Below the pieces are notes generated by a model. That model was not told the origin of the DNA and searched no databases. It saw only the letters and a list, made by a program, of their open reading frames with translations. This document shows, piece after piece, positions 27,056 through 34,234 of a stretch of 64,000 nucleotides of DNA. The stretch lies in assembly GCF_009688965.1 (NCBI RefSeq), contig NZ_AP021875.1, forward strand, positions 4,588,001-4,652,000. The letters are read 5' to 3'. The DNA comes from Desulfosarcina widdelii. Its GTDB lineage: Bacteria > Desulfobacterota > Desulfobacteria > Desulfobacterales > Desulfosarcinaceae. Positions within the stretch are counted from its first letter, which is position 1, and each line of letters begins with the position of its first letter. A program made the translations under genes and the position numbers.

Positions 27056-28162
27056 TTACCGGTTTCTGAACCAGTCGATAATCTTGCCGGCCAACGGTTT
27101 CTTGGCGCGAATGGCCGCGTGGGGGCAGACCTCCAGGCAACAATAACAGCGGATGCAGGTGTCGGTGTTGAACGAGATTCCCCGATCCGTATGGGAGATA
27201 GCCTGGGCCGGGCAATACTTCCAGCATTCCCCGCACAATTTACAGGCCTTGTTGTTCGCCACCGGCTGCTGGATCACAAACCGACGCATGAAGCGGCCCA
27301 GGTATTCCGGCCCCATGGCCAGCGAACCCAGTTCCGGAAACTGGAAATCGTTCAGGATATTCAGGTCGCCGTTGATATGAACGTCGCCCTTATAAACCCC
27401 CATTTCCCGGGCGTTGCGTTGTGTTTCCAGGCTTTCGGGGTCCATCCCCGTCATTAGGCAGGCCACGTGGTCCACGGCGTGGGCGTCTTTGCCGGCCAGC
27501 ATCACCCCCAAATGGCGGGGGGTACCGCTTTTGCCCGGACCCTGCCCTTCCATGGCCAGAATGCCGTCTACGATGGTGTAGGCCGGCCTCAGCGCTTCGT
27601 AAATGTTTACGATCAGGCGGCCGAACATGTGCCGGTCCACACCCGTCCGCAAATGCCATTCGGGTTTTTGGATGCCCACGATACAGCCGAAGAGGTTTTT
27701 GACGCCCAGGGTCAGCATCATCATGGCATGGGTTTTGAGCTTGGCCAGATTGATGACCACATCGGCGTCCATGGCATCTCTGGCCACATCGATGCTGCCG
27801 AAAGGGTCCCCCACATCAACAGCGACGGTCTCTTCGAACGGTTTGGCCACCACATCCAGACCCTTCAGGGCCTCCTCGTAGCCCCCTTTTTTCATCACCT
27901 TGGCAAAGCTTCCCGTGGCCGGACTGTCCGAGATCTGGACCCTGGCCCCCCCTTCCAGGCAATATTCGGCTGCGGCCCGGAGGATGAGCGGATGCGTGGT
28001 CAATGCTTTTTCGGGTTCTGCCGGAGATAGAAAGTTGGGCTTGATCAGTACCCGGGTGCCGGCGTCGATGACCGGTGCTTCGGCGGAAGCCAGCATTTCG
28101 AAGACAAGGGGCCGAATGACCGCGTCATCGTATTCCGCTTTTCGGATGAAAACCGTGGACAT
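27056..28162 (-). CDS. DUF362 domain protein with C-terminal 2x[4Fe-4S] ferredoxin domain
   Basis: 368 residues. The DUF362 domain (about 1-300) includes VLIKPNFLSPAEPEKA, VVINLAKLKTHAMMMLTLGVKNLFG and IVDGILAMEGQGPGKSG. The C-terminus has two [4Fe-4S] motifs, CKLCGECWKYCP and CIRCYCCLEVCP. No signal peptide is seen. DUF362 ferredoxins are common in anaerobes and may be redox enzymes, but no reaction is established. The ATG at 28162 is used; a TTG two codons earlier is possible. Confidence 0.86.
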   Translation of the reverse strand: MSTVFIRKAEYDDAVIRPLVFEMLASAEAPVIDAGTRVLIKPNFLSPAEPEKALTTHPLILRAAAEYCLEGGARVQISDSPATGSFAKVMKKGGYEEALKGLDVVAKPFEETVAVDVGDPFGSIDVARDAMDADVVINLAKLKTHAMMMLTLGVKNLFGCIVGIQKPEWHLRTGVDRHMFGRLIVNIYEALRPAYTIVDGILAMEGQGPGKSGTPRHLGVMLAGKDAHAVDHVACLMTGMDPESLETQRNAREMGVYKGDVHINGDLNILNDFQFPELGSLAMGPEYLGRFMRRFVIQQPVANNKACKLCGECWKYCPAQAISHTDRGISFNTDTCIRCYCCLEVCPHAAIRAKKPLAGKIIDWFRNR

Positions 28163-28272
28163 GACCAAAAGGTGCTTTCCGGAGTAAGGCGATTGAACAA
28201 GGTTCGTTGAACTGATAGGGTTTGTTCAAGTTGGAACTTAGTATCGATGATGTTGTTTATCAACCCAAAGTT

Positions 28273-28396
28273 GACGGACACGTAAAAAAGCCGATATCGG
28301 CGTCACGCTTCATCCTTCGTCACTGCGGCGTACCTTTAAGTACGCCTCATTCCTCAGGATTCGCAAGCCTGATCTCGGCCTTTTTACGTGTCCGTC
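28273..28396. repeat. 124-bp hairpin element with 16-bp perfect terminal inverted repeats
   Basis: GACGGACACGTAAAAA at 28273-28288 is the exact reverse complement of the sequence at 28381-28396. Inside are a short palindrome near GCCGATATCGGC and the inverted pair GGCGTAC/GTACGCC around a CTTTAA loop. It has no ORF. It differs from the CGTCATGCC family but shares the CGTAAAAA end motif with it. It lies between the divergent DUF362 and THUMP methyltransferase genes, so it may affect their promoters. Confidence 0.78.
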
Positions 28397-28424
28397 GGAA
28401 AAGCTTTTTACGAGTTCATCACCA

Positions 28425-29660
28425 TTGAACGATTCAAAAAAAGAAACCGGCGTCAGTGACGCCTTCGCCAAGCGGGTTCGCAGACACGTCAGCGGCAGGG
28501 TGAGGGATTATTACGCCATCGTTTCCCCGGGATTCGAAGCCTGCGCCCGTCAGGAGTTGATTATCCTGGGGATCGATGAAAGTGACATCCGGGTATCCAC
28601 CGGCGGCGTGACATTTCGCGGGCGGTTCGTCGATTGTCAGCGGGCCAATCTGCATCTGCGGACTGCCACGCGCATCCTCATGCGCATCGACACCTTTACC
28701 GCGACCAATCCAAGACAGCTTGAAAAGCATTGCGCGTCGATTCCCTGGGAGTTGTATCTGGTCGAGGGCACACGTCCAGAGATCAAGGTGCATTCCCAGC
28801 GTTCGCGGTTGTATCATTCCGATGTTGTCGCCCGGGCCGTAAAGGAGGCCATCGCCGGGCACTGGGAAGGTTCGTCCGCCCCAAGTGTATCAGCGGATTT
28901 TCCGCAAACGGTCTTTGTGCGTCTTTTAGACGACCGGGTGACGCTTTCGCTGGACAGCAGCGGTGCGCCTCTTTACAAGCGCGGCCTGAAACAGGGCGTG
29001 GCCCGGGCACCTCTCCGGGAATCGCTGGCGGCCGCCATGCTGATATGTTCGGGATACGACAGCAGCCGTCCTTTAGTGGACCCCTTGTGCGGCTCCGGCA
29101 CCCTGTCCATAGAGGCGGCCATGATGGCCAAGGGCATGGCACCGGGAAGTCTGCGAAATTTTGCCTTCATGGGCTGGCCGGCATTTCGCGGGCGACAATG
29201 GTCCTTTTTGAAGCGGGAAGCCGAAGCCGACGCAAAGGCGTTCAACCGGCCGCCGATCCATGCATCGGATCTGGATGCCGCCGCCTGCGGGAAGCTGTCA
29301 GGAATCATATCGGATAATGGGCTGTCCGATGCCGTGAAGGTAACCGTTAAAGATTTCTTCGATTGCGAGGCCGGCCAGTACGAAGGTGGTCCCGGGCTGG
29401 TGGCGATCAATCCGCCCTACGGCATCCGTATCGGCTCCTCCCATCAGGCCGCCGACCTGTTTCAGCGCATCTGTCGGCACCTTAACGCGGCATTTACAGG
29501 ATGGGACGTGGCCCTGATTTCCCCCGAGAAAAGTCTTCTACAGACCGTGCCCTTTGCCTTCCGGCAGGTGCCGATGCGGCACGGTGGATTGCGGTTGAAG
29601 CTGCTGTTGGGGACTGTGGGATCGGCATCCACCACAAGGCAAGGGCGAGGGAAAGCCTGA
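28425..29660 (+). CDS. THUMP-domain class I SAM-dependent RNA methyltransferase
   Basis: 411 residues. An N-terminal ferredoxin-like/THUMP region (~25-165, YAIVSPGFEACARQELIILG, then LHLRTATRILMRI) is followed by a Rossmann methyltransferase domain. The SAM-binding motif is DPLCGSGTLSIEAA and the catalytic motif is INPPYGIRIG (NPPY), which is typical of N2-guanine or N6-adenine methyltransferases. It resembles the RlmL N-terminal half and YpsC proteins, suggesting 23S rRNA m2G methylation. It starts at TTG 28425 with only a weak ribosome site. The target base is inferred, not shown. Confidence 0.86.
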   Translation: MNDSKKETGVSDAFAKRVRRHVSGRVRDYYAIVSPGFEACARQELIILGIDESDIRVSTGGVTFRGRFVDCQRANLHLRTATRILMRIDTFTATNPRQLEKHCASIPWELYLVEGTRPEIKVHSQRSRLYHSDVVARAVKEAIAGHWEGSSAPSVSADFPQTVFVRLLDDRVTLSLDSSGAPLYKRGLKQGVARAPLRESLAAAMLICSGYDSSRPLVDPLCGSGTLSIEAAMMAKGMAPGSLRNFAFMGWPAFRGRQWSFLKREAEADAKAFNRPPIHASDLDAAACGKLSGIISDNGLSDAVKVTVKDFFDCEAGQYEGGPGLVAINPPYGIRIGSSHQAADLFQRICRHLNAAFTGWDVALISPEKSLLQTVPFAFRQVPMRHGGLRLKLLLGTVGSASTTRQGRGKA

Positions 29661-29876
29661 AGAATGATTTACCATTTATGGAGGCTTCCCAAGGAGCGTT
29701 CAATCTGACGCCCGGGAGCGCCTTGACAACCCTTGGATGCTTATTTATTTTCCCGTTGCACCGAATCCCGGCGCGCCTCTGCCGGAATTTCAAACGATGA
29801 AACCGAGCCTGCATGAACCCGGAAAAACGGGTCTGCATACGACTTTGCAGTAGGCAATCGATAAAAGGAGAGCATC

Positions 29877-30857
29877 GTGTCTTTGGAAGAACTGAACGTG
29901 CAGATCGAAGAGAAGCATCTGGTGGTCAATCGCATCCGGGAGGAGATTGCCAAGGTCCTGGTGGGGCAGCGCGAACTCATCGACGGACTGCTCATGGGCC
30001 TGTTCACCCGGGGACATATTCTCATCGAGGGGGTGCCGGGTCTGGCCAAGACCAGCGCGGTCAAGGCCCTGGCCGATACGGTGCGCGCCAACTTCAAACG
30101 CATCCAGTTCACTCCCGACCTGTTGCCGGCGGACCTGGTGGGCACCGAAATTTACCGCCCAAAAACCGGCGATTTCAGCATTAAAAAAGGCCCGTTGTTC
30201 AACAACATCATCCTGGCTGACGAAATCAACCGGGCCCCTTCCAAGGTACAATCGGCCCTGCTGGAAGCCATGCAGGAACGCCAGGTGACCATCGGAGAAA
30301 CCACGTTTCCCCTGGCCGACCCATTTTTGGTCATGGCCACCCAGAACCCCATCGAACAGGAGGGCACCTACCCCCTGCCCGAAGCCCAGGTGGATCGTTT
30401 CATGCTCAAGATTCTCATCGACTATCCGGAGAAAAACGAAGAGAAAGAGATCATGAAGCGCGTGGGTTTCGATGCACCGGAGGCCGTGCAGCCGGTTCTC
30501 GATCCCTCGGAAATCAACGCCATCGGCAAGCTGATCAACAGCATCTACATGGACGAGAAATTAAAGGATTACATCGTAGACCTGGTTTTTGCCACCCGCG
30601 ATCCGGCCGGCTACAACATTGACGTGGCCGACTACATCCAGTTCGGGGCCTCTCCCCGGGCCACGATTTTTTTGAGCCTGACCGCCAGGGCCTACGCTTT
30701 TCTGCAAGGCCGGGCTTACGTGACGCCCCAGGATGTCAAGACCATTGCCCCGGCCGTGCTACGGCACCGCATCCTGTTGACCTACGAGGCCGAAGCCGAG
30801 GATATCGACACGGATCAGATCATTGGCAGGATTTTCGATTCGGTGGAAGTGCCATAA
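29877..30857 (+). CDS. MoxR family AAA+ ATPase
   Basis: 326-residue chaperone-like ATPase and first gene of the Bat operon. Walker A is GVPGLAKTSAVKAL, Walker B is ILADEINRAPSKVQSALLEAMQERQ, sensor 1 is ATQNPIEQEGTYPLPEAQVDRF, and the C-terminal lid contains GASPRATIFL. MoxR proteins act with VWA-domain proteins to mature or activate other complexes. A GTG start at 29877 has AAAAGGAG upstream. The next operon gene starts about 640 bases on, unusually far; the gap is filled by repeats and a GIY-YIG gene. Confidence 0.93.
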   Translation: MSLEELNVQIEEKHLVVNRIREEIAKVLVGQRELIDGLLMGLFTRGHILIEGVPGLAKTSAVKALADTVRANFKRIQFTPDLLPADLVGTEIYRPKTGDFSIKKGPLFNNIILADEINRAPSKVQSALLEAMQERQVTIGETTFPLADPFLVMATQNPIEQEGTYPLPEAQVDRFMLKILIDYPEKNEEKEIMKRVGFDAPEAVQPVLDPSEINAIGKLINSIYMDEKLKDYIVDLVFATRDPAGYNIDVADYIQFGASPRATIFLSLTARAYAFLQGRAYVTPQDVKTIAPAVLRHRILLTYEAEAEDIDTDQIIGRIFDSVEVP

Positions 30858-30877
30858 TTGTCGCGGATGCTCAGGCT

Positions 30878-30973
30878 CGTCATCCCGGCGAAGACCGGAA
30901 TCCATTCGTTTCAAATAATTCTGGATGCCCCCGGACCTGGGTCCGGGGCAGGCTTGTCAAGCCCGGCATGACG
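30878..30973. repeat. Dispersed CGTCATCCC/GGCATGACG repeat
   Basis: Two hairpins, CCCGGCGAAGACCGGAATCC and a longer CTGGATGCCCCCGGACCTGGG unit with an inserted GCAGGCTTGTCAAG stretch, end in GGCATGACG. It has the same layout as the copy at 36099-36194, including the insert. It lies directly after the moxR stop. Confidence 0.78.
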
Positions 30974-31035
30974 AACCAGGAGCTTCATTCAAAGCAATGA
31001 TGATGGTTATATAGAGTTAGAGAATACCAAGATAG

Positions 31036-31064
31036 CGTCATTCCGGCGAAAGCCGGAATCCAGG
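31036..31064. repeat. Half copy of the dispersed repeat
   Basis: CGTCATTCCGGCGAAAGCCGG followed by AATCCAGG is the left hairpin only. It ends 15 bases before the GIY-YIG gene at 31080. Its missing right half suggests that the nuclease gene and the repeat arrived or rearranged together. Confidence 0.7.
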
Positions 31065-31079
31065 ACAACACAGATAAGC

Positions 31080-31364
31080 ATGTAGCCTGCTGTTTACATT
31101 CTGGCAAGTAAACGAAATGGAACCCTTTACATTGGTGTGACATCTGATCTCGCCAAACGGGTATGGGAACACAAAAACGATGTTGTGGGTGGCTTTACCA
31201 AACGCTACAAGGTCCACCAATTGGTTTGGTATGAGATTCACGCTACCATGGAATCAGCCATTAGAAGAGAAAAGCAGCTTAAAAATTGGAAACGGAACTG
31301 GAAGCTGGACTTGATTGAAAAAAATAATCCAACGTGGAAAGATTTTTATAACGAGATTGTTTGA
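31080..31364 (+). pseudogene. GIY-YIG nuclease family gene with a stop codon at position 2
   Basis: Reading from ATG 31080 gives M-stop-PAVYILASKRNGTLYIG and then VTSDLAKRVWEHKN through to KDFYNEIV. Apart from the TAG at 31083 the frame is a full small GIY-YIG domain of about 94 codons, with VYILASKRNGTLYIGVTSD, the Arg and His of RVWEHK, and the Glu region MESAIRREKQLKNW. The usual codon 2 in this family is Lys, so AAG to TAG is one base change. The next in-frame start is GTG 31137, which would remove the catalytic strand. Repeats flank it on both sides. It is most likely an inactivated gene; a sequencing error is the alternative. Confidence 0.7.
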
Positions 31365-31390
31365 CATTGCCTATGAGTTGCCACGTCGAG

Positions 31391-31461
31391 GTCATTCCGG
31401 CAAAGGCCGGAATCCAGCTGTTTCAAATATTTCTGGATGCCGGGTCAAGCCCGGCATGACG
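31391..31461. repeat. Dispersed repeat copy downstream of the GIY-YIG gene
   Basis: Contains the hairpins GTCATTCCGGCAAAGGCCGG and GATGCCGGGTCAAGCCCGGC, ending GGCATGACG. It starts about 27 bases after the GIY-YIG stop and ends about 34 bases before the DUF58 gene start. With the half copy at 31036 it brackets the nuclease gene. Confidence 0.78.
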
Positions 31462-31494
31462 AGACCGCAGCCTTTTACAGAGTCTCTATAACGC

Positions 31495-32385
31495 ATGCTT
31501 TCTCCCGAAATCATAAAAAAAATCAAGAAAGTCCACATCAAAACCGGCCGCATGGTCAACACCGTCATGGCCGGCCAGTACCGGTCGATTTTCCGCGGGG
31601 AAGGCATCGAGTTCGAAGAGGTCCGGGAGTACAGCCCCGGCGATGACGTCAAAAGCATCGACTGGAAAGTGTCGGCCCGCATGGGCAAATCTTTCATCAA
31701 GCGCTACCGGGAGGAGCGCGAGCAGGTGGTGATGCTCCTGGTGGACATGAGCGCCTCGGGCCACTTTGGCACTTCGGAGAGCATCAAGCGCGAGACCGCA
31801 GCCGAAATCGCCGCCATCCTGGCCTTCAACGCCATCCGCAACAACGACAAAGCCGGAGCCATTCTTTTTACCGACCAGGTGGAGCGCTATATCCCCCCCA
31901 AAAAGGGTTCGGCCCACGTGTGGCGGCTGATCCGCGAAATTTTTACCTTCCAGCCCGAGCACACCGGCACCGATATCGAAGCTGCGGTGGACTTTCTGGC
32001 CCGGGTTTGCCGCAAACGGACCGTGGCCTTTCTCGTTTCCGATTTTCTCACTGAGCGTTTTGACCGCCGGGCCACCCTGCGCATCCGTTCGGCGGCCCGC
32101 AGACACGAACTGATCAGCGTGCTGGTCAGCGATCCCGGCGAATTCCGACTGCCAGAGGGCGGCATTGTTGCCCTGAAAGACCTGGAAACCGGCGTCCTGC
32201 GCTACCTAGATGCCGGGAACCGCGCCACCCGTGATCGATTTCAATCCGACCGTCAGGCGGTTCACGACCGCATCCTGCAGACCCACAAAGCCATGGATAT
32301 GGACTGCATCGAAATGCCCACCGACGGTGATTCGGCCGACGCATTGGTGCGCTATTTCAGGTATAGGGAGAGGCGGCGGCGATGA
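31495..32385 (+). CDS. DUF58 domain protein of the Bat operon
   Basis: 296 residues. DUF58 proteins have a degenerate von Willebrand A fold. The conserved core is RGEGIEFEEVREYSPGDDVKSIDWKVSAR followed by FIKRYREEREQVVMLLVDMSASGHFG, where DMSAS matches the MIDAS pattern DxSxS. No signal peptide or membrane segment was seen, so it is probably cytoplasmic and a MoxR partner. Its stop overlaps the next start (ATGA at 32382), indicating translational coupling. Confidence 0.92.
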   Translation: MLSPEIIKKIKKVHIKTGRMVNTVMAGQYRSIFRGEGIEFEEVREYSPGDDVKSIDWKVSARMGKSFIKRYREEREQVVMLLVDMSASGHFGTSESIKRETAAEIAAILAFNAIRNNDKAGAILFTDQVERYIPPKKGSAHVWRLIREIFTFQPEHTGTDIEAAVDFLARVCRKRTVAFLVSDFLTERFDRRATLRIRSAARRHELISVLVSDPGEFRLPEGGIVALKDLETGVLRYLDAGNRATRDRFQSDRQAVHDRILQTHKAMDMDCIEMPTDGDSADALVRYFRYRERRRR

Positions 32386-33233
32386 AGCGGATACCAATAG
32401 ACTTTAAGATGATGCTTTTGGGCGGCGTTATCGGTCGTCGCGGTATGATTTATACAGCTTCCTCCCTCTGGCCTTGCCAAAAACATCATCTTAAAGCCTA
32501 TGAGAAAGCGTTAGGCATCCTGAGTGGTGTAGTCTTGTTTTTGATGATCGGATTTGGCATTCCAGTTCTGGCTGCGGAACTCCCGCCGTCAGTCCTCCCC
32601 AATGCCACACCAGCACCGGGCCAGGCTGCTACCAACACACCGGCAACATCCGACGCGCCGGCACCCATGACCGACATCCACGATATCCGGCCGCCGGTGT
32701 CGGTGGGTTTCGACATGCCGCCCTGGCTGGTGCCCGTGCTGCTGGCCCTGGCCGGGGTGGTGCTGCTGGCGGCCCTGTTTTTCTGGTGGCGCCGTCACCG
32801 TAAAAAACGTGTTATCGAAACCATCGTTCCCGAACTGCCGCCGGAAATGGTCGCCATGCAGGCCCTGGACGGGATCGGCGATGTTCGCGGACAGGACGGC
32901 AAGGCCTTTTACTTTCGTCTCTCGGCCATCCTGCGCCGGTACATCTTCGGCCGTTTTTCCGTAGGCGCACCGGAAATGACCACCGAGGAGTTCCTGCCTT
33001 GCATCGACCGGCTGTCCATCGATCGGGAGCTGGCCCGCCAATTGAAGCAGCTTTGCCGGGCCATGGATCCGGTCAAATTCGCCGGGGTGGCCACCGTGGA
33101 AAAGCAGATGGAAGCCGACCTTTTCTTTGCGCGGGCCTTCGTACGTCAGACAGCGCCGGAAGCCACACCGGAAACCCCGCCCGAAACCAACGCCCAGCCA
33201 CCGGCGTTGCCGCCGGCAGAGGGAAAGGGGTAG
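32382..33233 (+). CDS. DUF4381-like membrane protein of the Bat operon, with element-derived N-terminus
   Basis: 283 residues. The first hydrophobic segment (LGILSGVVLFLMIGFGIPVLAA) is a likely signal peptide, but 44 residues precede it. Most of those (codons 7-38) are encoded by a palindromic element at 32402-32496. After a Pro/Thr/Ala linker come one TM (LVPVLLALAGVVLLAALFFWW) and a cytoplasmic domain with GKAFYFRLSAILRRYIFGRF, typical of DUF4381. There is no ATG, GTG or TTG between the element and the hydrophobic core, so translation must pass through the element. It is coupled to DUF58 by ATGA and to batA by close spacing. Confidence 0.8.
   Translation: MKRIPIDFKMMLLGGVIGRRGMIYTASSLWPCQKHHLKAYEKALGILSGVVLFLMIGFGIPVLAAELPPSVLPNATPAPGQAATNTPATSDAPAPMTDIHDIRPPVSVGFDMPPWLVPVLLALAGVVLLAALFFWWRRHRKKRVIETIVPELPPEMVAMQALDGIGDVRGQDGKAFYFRLSAILRRYIFGRFSVGAPEMTTEEFLPCIDRLSIDRELARQLKQLCRAMDPVKFAGVATVEKQMEADLFFARAFVRQTAPEATPETPPETNAQPPALPPAEGKG
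32402..32496. repeat. Palindromic element inside the 5' end of the DUF4381 gene
   Basis: CTTTAAGATGATGCTTTTG at 32402 onward is the near-exact inverse of CAAAAACATCATCTTAAAG ending at 32496; the ends differ at about two positions over 21 bp. The roughly 53-base centre has no clear structure. The 95-bp span leaves the reading frame of the host gene open. Confidence 0.75.
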
Positions 33234-33235
33234 CC

Positions 33236-34234
33236 ATGCTGCGCTTCGCCTCACCTTGGTTCTTTCTGCTGCTCCTGCTGGTACCCCTGATCGTCTGGTA
33301 CCGGCGCCGTCGGCATCGTCCGCCGACAATGGCCAGCAGCGCCCTTTTCCCGGCGGCAGCGGTGCCGGCTTCGGCGGCTCTGCGGCTGCGCCCCATGGTG
33401 CCAGCTCTCAAGTACCTTGTTCTGGTTTTGATGATCGTTGCCCTGGCCCGGCCCCAGTGGGGCACGGAGCGCACCGAGGTGCAGACCGAAGGGATCAACA
33501 TCGTGCTGGCACTGGACCTTTCCGAAAGCATGGCGGCCCTCGATTTCAAGAAAGAGGGCCGGGTGGTCAACCGCCTGGAGGCGGTCAAGGGAGTGGTTGA
33601 GAATTTCGTGGCCGGCCGTACGGGGGACCGCATCGGCATGGTGGTTTTCGGCACCCATGCCTATACCCAGCTGCCGCTGACCCGAGATTACAACACCATT
33701 GTCAGCATGCTGGAGCGGCTGAAAATCGGGGCGGCCGGCAAGCAGACAGCCATCGGAGACGCCATCGGGATCAGCATCAAACGGCTGGCCGACATCGAGA
33801 GCAAATCCAACGTCATTATCCTGCTCACCGACGGCCAGAGCAATGCCGGTGAGTTGTCCCCGGAAACCGCCGGGCAGATCGCCAAGGAGAAGAGCGTCAA
33901 GATTTACACCATCGGTGTGGGCAGCCGGGGGAAGGCGCCGTTTCTGGTCAACGACCCGATCTTCGGCCAGCGCTACGTCTACCAGCGGGTCAGCATCGAC
34001 GAAGAGACATTGAAGGCCATCGCCGAACAGACCGGCGGGCTTTACTTCCGGGCCGAGAACCTGGAGGGGCTGCAGGAGATTTACGATACCATCGACAAGT
34101 TGGAGAAAACCGAGGTCAAGGTGGACATCTTTGCCGATTACAGCGAGATCTACCCCTGGCTGCTGGTTCCGGCGGTGATTCTTTTGCTTGTTTACGTGGT
34201 GTTGAGAAATACGAGGTTTCTGGTCGTGCCATGA
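33236..34234 (+). CDS. batA: BatA, VWA-domain membrane protein
   Basis: 332 residues. An N-terminal N-out pair of membrane segments (FFLLLLLVPLIVWY and LKYLVLVLMIVALARPQWG) is followed by a VWA domain (about 85-270) with an intact MIDAS, LALDLSESM. The Thr and Asp positions are in VVFGTHAYTQLPLTRD and LLTDGQSNAG. A last TM (LLVPAVILLLVYVVL) closes the protein. BatA/B pairs are thought to form periplasm-exposed complexes for aerotolerance or stress. The ATG follows the DUF4381 stop by two bases. It overlaps batB by ATGA. Confidence 0.93.
   Translation: MLRFASPWFFLLLLLVPLIVWYRRRRHRPPTMASSALFPAAAVPASAALRLRPMVPALKYLVLVLMIVALARPQWGTERTEVQTEGINIVLALDLSESMAALDFKKEGRVVNRLEAVKGVVENFVAGRTGDRIGMVVFGTHAYTQLPLTRDYNTIVSMLERLKIGAAGKQTAIGDAIGISIKRLADIESKSNVIILLTDGQSNAGELSPETAGQIAKEKSVKIYTIGVGSRGKAPFLVNDPIFGQRYVYQRVSIDEETLKAIAEQTGGLYFRAENLEGLQEIYDTIDKLEKTEVKVDIFADYSEIYPWLLVPAVILLLVYVVLRNTRFLVVP

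Noticed and set aside
26907..27146. Small plus-strand ORF starting in the repeat and running into the DUF362 gene
   Set aside because: It is made of repeat sequence and the antisense of the ferredoxin domain.
30858..31494. CRISPR array in the repeat-rich gap of the bat operon
   Set aside because: Repeats are few, irregularly spaced, in palindromic pairs and with no spacers of uniform length; no cas genes are near.
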